Assembly (NCBI GenBank): GCA_033964015.1
Contig: CM066919.1
Location: 22,785,421-22,849,420 of the forward strand
Reading direction: 5' to 3'
Source: Scolanthus callimorphus
Lineage: Eukaryota > Cnidaria > Anthozoa > Actiniaria > Edwardsiidae
Length of the DNA: 64,000 nucleotides
A program made the position numbers and the translations under genes. How positions within the stretch are numbered: the stretch's first letter is position 1; each line of letters begins with the position of its first letter. The notes beneath the pieces were generated by a model, which worked only from the letters and a program-made list of their open reading frames with translations, was not told the DNA's origin and made no database searches. Positions 43,301-55,800 of the stretch are shown here, piece after piece.

Positions 43301-46300
43301 GGACTGATAAATTAAGGGACTCATAGATTAATGGACTCATAGATTGATGGACTCATAGATTAAGGGACTGATAGATTGCTGGACTGAGAGATTGATGGAC
43401 TGATAGATTGATGGACTGATAGATTAATGGACTGATGGATTGATGGACTCATAGATTAATGGACTGATAGATTGATGGACTGATAGATTAATGGACGGAT
43501 GGATTGATGGACTCATAGATTGCTGGACTGATAGATTGATGGATTGGCAGATAGACTGACTGACGGTCGAACCATTTGCAGATACTGAAGCAAACGACAT
43601 CTCGCTCTTCAGACCGGCACTTTACCAACTGAGCTTTCCGGAAAGCGGTCGATTGGTTGGTTAGTGTGTTCCTTAGCTCGCTTGTTTATTCATTTATTCA
43701 TTTATTGAAGGTCTTACATCCATGCACACGATGTTTGCTCGTGAGCACAATCGCATCGCAAAGCAGCTCAGGCAGTTGAACTCACATTGGGATTGTGACA
43801 AGATCTTCAACGAGACTCGCCATATTGTTGGCGCCATGATGCAGCACATTACTTACAACGAGTTTCTGACAACTGTTCTGGATCCAGAAACTGTGAGTTG
43901 CTTTCTTTATAACTCTGCAAGACACTTCGCACTAGCCTAAATTTTCAGCCGTCTCTTCTCCCTACACGCCAACACTCGTTGCGAAAATACTGAACGCCGA
44001 TATGGATTATAAGAGCTCTATACAGCTATACTATGCATACTTTTCGGTGACAATCGTAAAAAAACTCAAAGACAGGTTCTCACGTTATATAGAGCTCATT
44101 AAAAAACTAGCCAATCACAATCCAATCTCAAGATCCTGAGACTAACGCGCAATTCCTAGGTATGCTTTTCAGCTGGCGTTCAATCGTTTTTCTCCTGCAA
44201 CGAGTGGTGGAAATCGTGCTGCTACAATTTCTGCATGTTGGGCCGGTGAAAATTTATCCATAAAACAATCTATCAGAAGGGGATCTACTCTCCGTGCTGT
44301 AACTTGCTTATGAGGTTATTGAAAAATGTGGATGCATGCAAGCTTTTCCAAGAATGATGTTTATAGGTGGATATTCCGCATTCTGTGATTTCATTGTTTA
44401 TATTTTTTCCATTTGCATAAGCCAACATAAAGAATCAGGCACTGCTCAGCGGAGCTGGAGAGTGATACGTTCTGAAAAATATCAATGAAGTGCAGCGAAT
44501 AAAGACTAGTTATACCACAACGCGTGCGTTTCTCGAATTCTGATTGGCTCTCAGCCGTGGGTACACAAAAGTATATACACCACGGAACTAAAAAGAACCA
44601 ATGAAAACACCGTTTGACTGCGCGCGCGCAAAAAAATATTTTTCCTTTTTTGTTGTGGTATAAAACAAATGTCCTCTATTTTTCCGTGGTATGTCGACCT
44701 CTTATGTACCACGGAATGACGTAATAAAGTGGTCAAAGTCCACAACATTTTGACCACTTTATTACGTCATTCAGTGGTATATAAGAGGACATACCACGGA
44801 AAAACAGAGGACATTTGTTAGCTATACAATGCTTTCGATTGGCATAACGCTGTCCAAAGAGATCGATGAGACCCCAGCCCATCTCACTGTGGTTCAAAAC
44901 CTCTAGAATTTGATTGTCGGTATACTGTAGCAGCAAAACTGCCGGGAAAGTCTTGAATTATACCATTTAAAAATGTCAGAGTGGTTTTGAATGAAATCTG
45001 AATTCATGGCCGAGGCGGGAAGGTGAAATTCTCGCTTTCCAGTCACTTTCCTATCACTTTCCAGGGTCGACCGTGGTGTCAGGCCCGTAGCTGGAACCTT
45101 TTGAAAGGGGTTCGTTTTCCTTACTTATTCAGAGGGGGGTTGTTTTTTGCTGGTTTTCCTGGCTTTTGCGGCAATTTTTTTAGATTGTTAGTTAGTTTAT
45201 GAGGTAAATTGTTTAACTTTTTGGTTTGAGGGGGCTCGTTCAAACCCTTCGAAGCCTCCTTTCTACTGGCTTGGGCGTGCATCTAAAACCAGGGGCCCAC
45301 TGGAGGGGTGAAGTCGTATTGTTCTTTCAATGAGTATTGACTGATTGACTCTTATCACTTTATTTGCACACACAGTTGAATAGTTATCACCTAAATCTCC
45401 CCAACTCATTTTATAACTGCTACATGGAAGACGTGGATCCTGGCATCATCAACTCATTCGCCACAGCCGCCTATCGCTTCGGCCACAGCCTGATTAAGGG
45501 TACAATGACGACCTTAGGAATAGGCTATTGTCCGACAGGGGGTATTCCTATAAGTAATTCTACCTTCAATCCCGACTTCTTGTACCAAAAGGGCGGTGCA
45601 GACCAGTTACTTAGGGGATTCGCGCGTGATCATTCGCGGAAATTAGACAAGTAAGTAATAAATACGAATACACTAGAGCACACTTCAAATGACTAAGATC
45701 AATCATAAAATTTCAAATTTCATGTAATCAATCTAGCAAGTTGCTGTTAAATGGTTTCCCAGGCAACCAACGCGTGACTGACTTATTTGCAAGCCACAGC
45801 TTTGTACAATCACTATCACGCAGTGAGCACGTGATCACTAAATACACAGCTGCGTGAATATGAAAGTTGATAAAAATGAGGGACTATTGAGAATGAAAAG
45901 TAAACTCAAATACAAATAATTGTCCACACTCGTCTAAAACGTGCTCACAGTCATGTGAAATCGGCTCTAACACGAGAGTCGCGCTGTGATTTTGTTTTTT
46001 CTTCGCACTCTCATTGGCTGATAAAACAAAGGTCCAAGACCCAACCAATGAAGAACACATGAAAACCGCAAGTCTGATTTACGCTATTACGACAGTCATG
46101 TGAGATTCACTATAAGCAACAAACATTACGTTTGATGTCGTGAAAATCCGTTTCGCTTTTTTCTTTGCAGTGAATTCGATCCGGCTATTATGAGTCAGTT
46201 AGTAATAGAACCCAAGAAGAAGACGAGCTTGCCCACTCTCAACGTCCAAAGAGGCAGGGAGCATGGCCTACCGGGGTACAACACCTTCAGACAGCTCTGT

Positions 46301-46756
46301 AACCTACCATATGCGAATAGCTTCGACGAATTTAAGTTAGGTAATCCCCACTATACGTGTGGGACCATTATGTCTGACGACAACATCGCGAATCTCAAGG
46401 AAGTTTACAATCACCCTGACGATGTCGATTTGTTCGTTGGGATGTTACTTGAAACACCTCTCGGGGGTGGTATGGCCGGCCCGACTCTGGCTTGCCTCCT
46501 GGGTGAGCAGTTCTTTCGACTTCGCCACGGAGACCGATACTGGTATGAGCTGCGACACGAGGCAGGCGCTTTCAACATTGATCAGTTGTGGCAAATCAAG
46601 CAGGCAACCCTGGCGCGCATCATCTGCGATAATGCTGACCATATTGAATGGATTCAGCCATGGGCGATGCTACAAGCGGGCACGCCACAAAATGAGCCAA
46701 GGAAGTGCGACTGCTTGCCCCGGATGGACCTCACATACTGGAAGAGTGAATATTAG
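37354..46756 (+). CDS. Peroxidase C: secreted animal haem peroxidase, 7 exons, one frameshift
   Basis: Exons: 37354-37477, 38648-38903, 40238-40834, 41746-41932, 43711-43892, 45376-45650, 46171-46756. The phases match peroxidase B at every border, except that exon 3 is 597 nt where the phase rule requires one more base. The reading frame shifts at about 40368-40373, just after SSRYRT, so the printed sequence stops at about 40502. With one base restored the gene would encode about 735 aa. Signal peptide [20 protein letters not shown]; propeptide with a basic KKR. Catalytic set: WGQFLDHD (Gln245, Asp248, His249 counting the missing base), [15 protein letters not shown] (Arg/Glu pair), AREHNRIA, proximal His in [16 protein letters not shown] and a C-terminal LTYWKSEY. 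It is 6.1 kb downstream of B on the same strand. A one-base assembly error or a recent null allele are both possible. Confidence 0.88.
39133..39391. mobile_element. ~259-bp MITE with CTGCATCGCGACCC ends
   Basis: CTGCATCGCGACCCACG and CGCGGGTCGCGATGCAG are inverted ends. Inner pairs include CAAATGAAACTCTTGCC and GGCAAGAATATGATTGG. It is in intron 2 of peroxidase C; half of a sibling is at 29840. Confidence 0.88.
39875..40043. mobile_element. ~169-bp MITE with CAGGGGCGTAACTAGG ends
   Basis: CAGGGGCGTAACTAGG and CCTGGCTTTGCCCCTG are inverted, enclosing a poly-C run. It is in intron 2 of peroxidase C. Related fragments with the same 'GGGCGTAGC' end are at 57099 and possibly 38175-38220. Confidence 0.78.
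40972..41100. mobile_element. Foldback element in intron 3 of peroxidase C
   Basis: GCAATAGAGCACGTGTGATG...TTGGGAG and CTCCCAACATCACAAGTAC...TCTATTCGC are inverted. The centre is AACGTTGTAAAATCAGGAGC, loop CGTAGGCGAG, TGATTTTAAAACGTTT. Confidence 0.8.
41962..43560. repeat. 1.6-kb ATTGATGGACTGATAG minisatellite in intron 4 of peroxidase C
   Basis: Roughly 100 degenerate units of 16 bp, built from 4-bp words (GATG, GACT, GATA, GATT), fill intron 4, beginning about 30 bp after the exon 4 donor. Higher-order blocks with GGTTAATGGACTGATAG recur. Reverse-strand open frames such as INLSVHQSI are products of the repeat. Confidence 0.95.
44517..44816. repeat. Palindromic element, sibling of the 15.6-16.4 kb cluster
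   Basis: It carries CAACGCGTGCGTTTCTCG, ATTGGCTCTCAGCCGTGGG (an empty site of the 236-bp MITE) and inverted halves with TGACGTAATAAAGTGGTC and GACCACTTTATTACGTCA. It is in intron 5 of peroxidase C. Confidence 0.8.
44817..45375. other. Rest of intron 5 of peroxidase C
   Basis: No gene. A fragment near 45075-45290 reads TCAGGCCCGTAGCTGG then CCACTGG, resembling a decayed GGGCGTAGC-type MITE. Confidence 0.5.
45651..46170. other. Intron 6 of peroxidase C, no recognised feature
   Basis: AT-rich sequence with weak inverted segments (CAGTCATGTGA near 45950 and 46093). No gene seen. Confidence 0.5.
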
Positions 46757-47159
46757 AGTATCTCCTCAGTGGTTTCAAATGAAGGCTTGTACCCTTGAAC
46801 CTCAAGTTGCCGCAATTTAGATCACTTGCAGTGGCGTAGCTACACTGTATCTCTAAGTAAAAAGGCATTTGTTTACACTAAAGACTGTGAAACACCCTTA
46901 CACACTTTCACAAACACTTTCACAAAATACTTCTGAATTTCCCGTGTCAGTGAGCTTCACTTCGCATTCGCTCCTCTTTTGAGAGTCGGGAGTGATGAAG
47001 CGAATGCAAGCGCGGCGTGGAGATTATTCCACACCATCGCTCCGCTATCTAGGCGCGGATTTTTCCAAAAGTGAATCAAATTTAAACCAGGTTTAGTTAT
47101 GAAGAAAACCATCGAGTCACCATGGTAATTAATTCTGGATTAGTGATAAACCACTTTCA

Positions 47160-47288
47160 AGTAAGGCCTTGTTTCCATATAGTCCTATCTGTCGTATCTG
47201 TAGCATCAGTCGACCATGAAACAATGGAAATTGGAATTGTTTCACGGTTGACTGATACGACAGATAAGACTATATGGGAACCAGGCTT
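47160..47288. mobile_element. ~129-bp MITE, GGTTTCCATATAGT family, copy 1
   Basis: CTTGTTTCCATATAGTCCTA and CTATATGGGAACCAGGCTTA are inverted, with inner CTGTCGTATC/GATACGACAG and CAGTCGACCATGAAAC/GTTTCACGGTTGACTG pairs. It lies downstream of peroxidase C. Confidence 0.88.
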
Positions 47289-47908
47289 AACCGGACAGGC
47301 ACTGGTTACGCCATCCACTTTAAATGGTAATTTAACTGAAGAAGAAAAAATAAAGAAAATAGTACTTGAAACCCAATCGAAGGAACTTTGGGCAACCTAC
47401 GGCAATTAAAGGTTTCGTGGTAGGCTTAACTGAAGCTATAGAATGTTATGGTAGATGCTTTAAATCAAACATATAATCAAAAGAAGATACAAAATATTTT
47501 GTCCAAACAGTCCTATAAAGGTTACAATGGACACCGTGATATTTAAATGTATTGTTTGTTCAATGTATCGTTAATATGATCAAGTAAAAGAGTATATAAT
47601 GAGAAGTGAATAGCGTTTTAATTAGTGATTTAATTGGTGTCCTGAGAATTGGCAAGGGAAACAGACTCTGAGAAACCAAGAACGAGACAGACAAATCTCG
47701 TTCCCACTGCCCGTGCGGTCAGTTTTGAGACAGCGACAAGACACTCATTATTATAAAACTGGTTTCCATAGGATGAGTTATCCAAAAATGTAAAGCGCTA
47801 AGAGCTTTGAGGATAAGCGCTATATAAGCACCTACTTTAGTTACTTACTCTACAAGACACAAGAAAAGGATACGCCGGCCGGCACTGGGATATATGTTGG
47901 AGTCAGTT

Positions 47909-48053
47909 AAGCCTAGTTTCCATATAGCTTTATCTGTCGTATCTGTCGTATCTGTCGTATCAGTCAACCGTGAAACAAAAGAATAATTCCAATTTCCATT
48001 GTTGCACGGTCGACTGATGCGACAGATAAGACTATATGGAAACCAGGCCTTAG
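47909..48053. mobile_element. ~145-bp MITE, GGTTTCCATATAGT family, copy 2
   Basis: AAGCCTAGTTTCCATATAGC and CTATATGGAAACCAGGCCTT are inverted ends. Its CTGTCGTAT motif is expanded to three copies. It lies between C and D. Confidence 0.88.
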
Positions 48054-48185
48054 ACAGACGGACAGACAGACAGACAGACGGACGAACAGGACAGACAGAC
48101 GGATCGAGAAAAAGACAGACACAAAACAGACAGACAGAACGGATCAGAACAGACAGATGATAAACAGATCGATTGATTGATTGAT
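48054..48185. repeat. (GACA)n microsatellite and GATT run
   Basis: Degenerate GACA units followed by ATTGATTGATTGATTG, abutting MITE copy 2. SINE-tail-like pieces with AAGCGCTATATAAGCACCTA (47795-47840) and TAAGCGCTATATACTCAC (48345-48370) lie nearby. Confidence 0.85.
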
Positions 48186-49844
48186 TGACTTTAATTTTAA
48201 TCATAATAATCTCACAAGTTTACACAACTTTTACACATGAAAGCCGTATTGAAACAGTAAATGGTTTAGAAATACTCTTAAAAATCTGATAAAATTTTGT
48301 CAACAATTTGCTTTGCTGCTGGCCAGACGTAAAGCGCTTATAGGTTGGGATAAGCGCTATATACTCACAGTTACTTTACTCTACTTTTACTTTATTTTCT
48401 CGTTTGAAAATAGGTTTAGATTTATAGGATCCTTTATCTGTAGGTAACAACTTCCCCCGGCTTTCGTCCTCTATATGAGAAAGGCCCTTTCATGCTATTC
48501 ACTTGTATTCAGGTTTTGGAACATAGTCCAAAGGAACATTAATTTATGTTCCATATTTTTAAACTTAGAATTGCAAGGGTCATTCCCACATGCATATTTT
48601 AAAAATCGCATAGGTGACTGGATAGATTTCCATTCGAATGACTGCATGATACATTAAAAGGCTTAAGTGTCTTTGACGCTAGTGTGGTGTGTGAACAGCC
48701 AGCAAGACAAACGTACGGAGGGCTTTGTGAACCGAAAATTGACACTTTTTATCTTATTTTTTTTTAAGAATGAGCAGCACTAGACCAGTGACAGCACAGA
48801 TAAGTAAGGAGCCTTGTTTGTATGTTACTCACTGCTCGCGCTAATGTTATTTTGCAGTGCCCATTGACGTTTGCTCTCGTTAAGAAATTAATTAATTAAT
48901 TTATTTATTTAGTAGCTTTCATTACGCCATAGTACAACAAAAGAGATTTAAAAAAAACTCCAAAAATTAACTCCAAAAATTAAGGACCCACTGTAAATGG
49001 CTCCGCTGTTGTGGGTTCCTGCCAGTAGAGGCAAAGCTAATAAAATAAAACGTGATGAGGGACGTGATGACGGATGGCTGACTGATTCCCACGATGGTGC
49101 CCCGAAATGCTCGGTTGCTCGTAAAAGTTGGTTGGTAGTTATTGTCATGACTTTTGTATTGTTTTGTATTGCATCAAGTGGTCGAAGTTTTCGTAACTGC
49201 TCGCTCGCATTTGCTTTCGGTATGTGTTACATGTTAAAGAGCCCGAGTCAGCCACTTCTTTGCTATTGTTTTCGTTCGATAACGTGCAGAATTTCTTAAT
49301 AGACATCTAAAAACAAGGTTTCATATTTAATTTACCAAATTCAATCGAGAAAATTGCTCTATATTCTCTAAATCAGCCGATGGAAATGGATGCTTTCTCC
49401 GACTTGTTGCTGTGCTGTCATAGGCTCCTTAAATAGAATGCTCCATCTCGCACAGAAACATCGGGTGCTCGCAAAGGGCCATTTGGCTGTCCTTGTTTTG
49501 TTTATAAAAAAATACTCCGTTCTAAAGGAAACTTCGACAAGTTTGAAAAGTGGCAATAGGCGTTATCTAGCGCTTGCGAAAGAGACCCACGCGCAAATTG
49601 CCCAAGCAAATATTAATAATAGCATTGTAAACGCAAGTCGATGGTTGACCTGCATAACTATGTGCGAAACTTGGAATGTTTGTAGCCAAAACTTCTTCAA
49701 ATGAGTCTCTTTCACGAGCGTTTAACACTTGTTACTTTCGCAAAACTCTCTAAAATGTATCCCCTTCGTTATACCCAATGTAAATTAAGTTCTCTTTTTT
49801 GTTGCGCAATATTTTTGTACTATATTCCTATTCAATTTTATCTT
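48186..49844. other. Intergenic between the converging 3' ends of peroxidases C and D
   Basis: No exon with recognisable motifs. A T-run, an ATTAATTAATTTATTTATTT stretch (about 48889) and a segment with GTAAATGGCTCCGCTG (48990) look like decayed retroelement tails. The open stretch 49390-49704 has no family signature. Confidence 0.5.
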
Positions 49845-52800
49845 TTAGTCGTCAGCTTTCCTGTAACCATAGCATAATTTCCTATTCTGCACAGAAAACG
49901 GAGACTCTCTCCATGGCCGCAGATCTAAGTGCGGCAACCGCCTACAAGACACCAACGGGTTGCGTTTACCGGCCACAGCTAAAACCCTTCTCTGGATCCT
50001 CAAAATGTGATCTCCGTTGTCACATATCACCCTTGCTAGAGATACCCTTCTAATTGATGCCAATTGTAAAGGAGTAAATCCTGTACGACAGTTCTTCCGT
50101 TCGTACCAGAACCTATCGCCACGCCTTAGACGCGAGAACTGTTTCGCCAACAAGCAGGAGAACGTGGGACCCATGATCCCTCCTCGCACGGGCGTCTCCA
50201 TGAGACCGCCAACAAACAGGTCGACATCATCAGGATGGGCGTAGACTTGTTTCAACTTAGAGATACCTGGTATGGAGATTTCTCTAAGGAATCCAGGGAA
50301 GCATTGCGCCTTCTTGAGGCCGCAGATCTTTCTGAACGTGTTGTAACCTGGAAGTCCGTGTTCTCGACCGCGCTGAATGTTGATGGCAGCGAGATCAGAC
50401 ATGTCACCTTCGCCTCTCACTAACTCCTCGTGCACCGATTTGGCAAAGTTTCTAAAAAAATATATAATTATAGCAATTAATATAGATTAAAAATATAATT
50501 ATAGCAATTATATAGATTTAACCACTGGCTAAAAGCGGAGCTCCGGGTTACATATTTTTCTGTTAACGGACGCGCAGTATTTTCCCGCCGAAATGAAATA
50601 CGGTTGTTGGGTTGCCTATGGTAGGGGCGCGCAGACACGGACGCGCCCCCGATACCCAAATGGAATACCGCTGAACCATGAAAAATGAAGTTGATCGTAT
50701 ACCGGAGTTCTATTGTATTCTTCCTGCGATACCTATGGTGCTCCGCTCTGCGGCCGCTAAGGAGCTCCGCTATCAACATAATTACTCGTCACTTCGCGGG
50801 GGAGGCTCTGGTGACAGCGCTGACCCATGCGCGAGATTTGATACAGAGCCGTTGAGAGAAACAACTTTCTGCGCATGCCCCAACGTTCAAAGCAGCCAAT
50901 CACCGAAGGCCATCAAATGGACGTCTCCAGTCCCCCGCGAGCAGACGAATCGGAGAGCTCTGGATACGAGAATGAGTTCAAGTAGCAGTTGATTCTTGGT
51001 TCAAGCTACCTTTCTTTGTCTGCTGCTTGTGTATCAACATTCTTCTAAATTTCGTCCAATACGAACGCAAAAGTTGCAGTTTTTAGCAGTCTGTCATTAT
51101 CTTGTAATGACCAAACTCGGTATGCTGCATCAAAAATGTTTTACATAACACGTAAAAGGTGTTTTCGCCAAGTGCCAACGCATGCCGGGTTACCTGTTGT
51201 TTCTAAATAGCGCGTTTAAGGCTTGGGATCGCCAAAACAAAGATGGCAACCTACACGAACAATGACGTTTCTCCTCCACAATTTTCCAGTTTTAATGAAT
51301 TTTCACTTATTGTTTTTTGAAAATTTGGCTTAAGAAAATGCCGGGGAACTACTGGAATTCCAGTGAGTTTCTTCAATATACATTTTAGAAAAAGACACTG
51401 GGATATGAATTTCACGGTCGATACATACGCGTCGGTTTTCTGGGCGGCATCCTGTGCAAACCCTCTTATCATCTTGTCGATAGCTTCCTTTCCATACAAA
51501 GGGGTCGGTCAAATGTCCGGTTCATGTTTACGTCCGGAAGTCGGCCATAACCACGTCCGTATCGGCGACATATATCCCGGATTTGGCTGTGTCCGAAACG
51601 GTAAGCGGCTCCAGCAAAGGCATTGAATATAGAGCCGTCAACACGTCTATTGTAGCCGTAATAGTATCCGCGCCGCTTGAGCGTTAACCCGTATCTACGC
51701 CTCTGAAATGGGAACGGTAGACCGTATTTAGACGGGGTTTGCAGGGGCGGTTCAAGGACTTTATACTAGACAACTAAGCCGTCCGGCAAGATAAAATCGC
51801 CTATAAGGAAGGGCGTCTGTTGGATGCCCTTAATTTCGGCTAAAAGGTCTTCCACATTACTCGAATTTATACTAGACGGCTAAGCCGTCTGAGTCGGGCT
51901 AAGGCCGTCTGGACGACTTAACCGTCTCTAGTGTAAATACGGCCAATTATTCAAGAGCGTCTTTGTCTTTTATTTATTATTTTTTTAATGTTTTATTATC
52001 ATTTTAGTACAGAGTACTCACAGTTCTGCTATCCAGGATTAGCGGTATGAACTCGCTGTAAGTGATGTGCTGCATTTCCGCGCCAACAATTTTTCTTGCT
52101 TCTAAGAACAACTTATCGAAAGACCAATGAGGATTCATTTTTTTCAGTTCAGTAGCCACTCGATTATGCTCTCGTGAGAAAATGGTGTGCATCGAGCTCA
52201 AGCCTGCAGAAAGAAAATAGACGATAATAGAGCTTTTGTTCAAGGTAGTCAGTTGTCAGTTGTGATTCCCTCTAGGAATCAGACTTATGCAAAACAATAG
52301 AACAAACTGTTGCTAAAAATAGCCAGGTCATTGAAAATGCTGCCTCCATATCATAGTATGAGAGATTAGCTCCTACTCGTGGACTTCTGACTCCTTTGGA
52401 AGTATTCACTGTCAACTTGGAGACAATGAAATACTCATTAGGTTATTCTCCTTTTACTTATTTGGAAGGTCTTTAAGTATTTTCCCTCATACCTGCACAT
52501 CGCAGGTCGCCATTTTGTTTTTGTTCTTCTCGGCCGAAGACCCTGATATTGAGATTGGAAAAACCACAGGCAGCCCGAACGGATTCGTAAAAAACATACG
52601 AGACAACACTTTCCTGATATGCAAATTACCTGGATTTTCGTTTGTTCTCTTATCCCCCGATGAGAAGCATGGCATGTTTGCCACACTGGGCGTGCGACAG
52701 AAACCACCGTGTTGTATCGGCAGCAAATTCTTGCCCCCATGGGGGTTGGAGCGCTCATAAAGTAGCCATGGGTACTTTTTGTCTCGGAGATGCATAAACC

Positions 52801-55800
52801 GCTTATAACTATCTCCGTAGATCTGAGAATGATAAAGAAAGAGACATAAGCGAGAAACAACGCCCACAGAGCACACTTTGATGTGAAGAGTAGGGGCACT
52901 CGCACGCTTACTTTTTGTGCAACCTGTCAAAAAAAAGGTCTAATTCTAATCATTTACGTTTACCGGGAATAACAAAATAACAGTCCAGGTTTGTTAAATG
53001 ACCTTTTAACTGTTAAAGCAATACTTATATATAATGTTTTTTATCTATTATCAAGAGGATGGTATTGGATTGCGATTTGAATTTTTTGCTTGATAGGCAA
53101 ACGTACGAGCGCCCCTTTAAACACTAGGAAATGTATGAAAAAAATCCACTGAGAAATACGATAGCTTCGGATCCATCACAATTCATACACTTCGGAAAGA
53201 CACTGAAAGGCTGCGACAAACGTAACATGCGTTTTGACAGAAATCGGTCACTATGCAAAAAAACAAAACGTGCTTTGTTCCTAGACTTTTTTGTTAAACT
53301 TTCCTTGGTATTTACAATAGTTTTTCACATGCACCCTATGAAAGCTCAACTCGTATCTATCGTCTGATTTTTCAAAGGAACAATTCCCAGAGGAGGAAGG
53401 GGAGGGAAGCTCGGTTTCCAGCTGTGGAAACTGAGTGTAGGGTGGGGTGTATTTCTTACACTTTCGAGAATTTTCTCACCTGTGAGCCATCCAGCCAAGA
53501 GGTCTTTATATTTGCTTGCTCACGCACTGCAGTGAAGTAACCACTTCGCGGCATAAACGGAACATCCCTCTTCATCTGAATACACTTGACATTCTTATTA
53601 TTAAAAGGCGGATCATTCGCAGGAATGGGAATACCGGCGCACTCGCCTACAAACCCACACGTGCCGCTACAATTCACAGCAGGTTGTGCGCCGTGATCAA
53701 TATCATGATCAATAAACTGGCCCCAGACCATGTTCATGTGGGACACCTTTTTAGACGGGCGGTCGTCGTTACGGAACTGTCGTGCTGACTTTGCGCGCAT
53801 TTGGGAGCGGTACTCCTGCTACCGAGTATCGCGGGTGTGACATTCCATCCGCGTAATCCGCGCGCGCTATCCGCTTGAACGCGGTCATAGCGGCACCGTA
53901 ATGCGGGTTCCTCAGATTATTACACGAGCCATCGACAGTTCGGTATCGTGATTTGAATTGACAGAGTTTTGAGGCACGAGGATGGTTTTCGGTACCAAAG
54001 AATCTTTTTAGTTCTACGCCATTGAGTTCTTGCGCCAAAGTTATCACTGATGTCCTGAATTAGAAAACAACCGTGAACAAAGACAAACATGGGCTTCTTG
54101 GTGCGTTCTGGCAAGCCCGAGAACTTTTCCCGTGCATGACGCATGGCTAGAGTGAGGTATAGCACTGAGAAAGGGAACCGTAGGGTGTAGGGGAAGAGGT
54201 CAAAACACTTGTACTCGAATGGTGCCCAATTTGTTCAGGGGAGGTGGTGGGTACCGGCATCTACCCCCTTAGGTACCCAATACCCCTTTTTCAGACGTAA
54301 TTTTCTCAGAGCATGATCTAGGGGAACCTGATTTTATTGCACATATGGACTCCTCTCGCTGCGGGGAAAGCGTTGGAGCATACACCTTTTTAATATCTAT
54401 TTTATTTAAGGAGATACTTGCTCTAAAATTCAGCTCTGAGAGGTAGGTGGCTCCGGCATCTACCCCACCTCCCCAAATTGGGCACCCACAGAAGTACGGA
54501 TGTTTTGACCTCTCCCCTACCCTAAGGGTAGGATGTCAGCTAGGGCAGGATACGATAGGGATAATTTTTTTGTATACTCTAAAAATCGCCAGTTTGTATT
54601 AAGTTAATTAACTTCTCGCTCTATTTACAGTTATCTTTCTTTCGAAGATAACAAAACCTCCCACCTCAAAATTATTTTATAATAATCATTTTAGTCAGTC
54701 ATCCCTCGACTGGAACAATATCTATCATATCATCTTTCAGTGCACAATTGAAACCAAATTGCGAGAATATAGAATCATCTTTACAAATTCTAAATTATAC
54801 AAAATAGAGAAAGGAAAGGGTAGTCTCATGGACTTTGTCCTCCACTATAGACTAGGGATGCCGCTTTAGACACTTACCTTAATTTCTCCGCCAATATCTT
54901 GATCATCCCCTCCATTACCAAGACTTTCTTGCGCCCGGGTTCAATTCGGGCACAAACCGTCTATAGTGCTCGTCCTGGAATGAGCGAGGGGTGGTTTGGT
55001 CTTGAGGAACTTGGCGCTCAGTTGATTCTTCTTGTTCTATTGTAGCTTGCTTGAAGGCTTCATCTATAACTTCACTTGTCAACCCAGGGATAGGATCGTT
55101 CTTTCCAGCTACATATAAAATGCAAAAACATTTGTGTTTTAAGAGGATGGAGAGACTTGTGACCGACTTGTATGACATTGCAGTTCAACTACTGCAGTCT
55201 TGTATTTCATCTGTTCAAATCGCTGAAATATCTACTTCTTGTAACTTTGAATAAAAATTACATTAAACATTAATTAAAATTAGATTAAAATTAAATTAAA
55301 TAATTTATGTGAGAATGCACAGCTCTCAACCAATCAGAGCGCGCGTACTATCTTCGCTATTTTATAAAACAAGTTCAATGGGCAAAACTCTTTTCGCTGG
55401 CGATATAAGCTTAACACTAAATTACCCGATAGTAGTTGGAGGAAAACGAAAACTTCGTTCCGATTGGTCCATATTCCCCACGTGTTTCTCATACAAAACT
55501 TTTCACACCGTGACTTTAATCAGATAGGAAAGGTAGGAAGTGCCAACGAACTCTACCGTAGCGGATTAGAATCAGGCACCCTCTATCTTGGCTCTTTTTA
55601 AGTTTTTAGTAGATACGGTAAGCCCTTGAAAAGGGCTTTTGTCGCCGTGAGTCCGTAAGAAACATCAAAGCCACGCTGTGGAATCCTCATTGATGATGTG
55701 CAAATATGATGCACTCATACGCTATGTTGCTACTATGTCGAGAGTGTGAAAGTCTGCAACTTATCTATGGCAGCAGAAATAAAGCACGTGCAACAACAAC

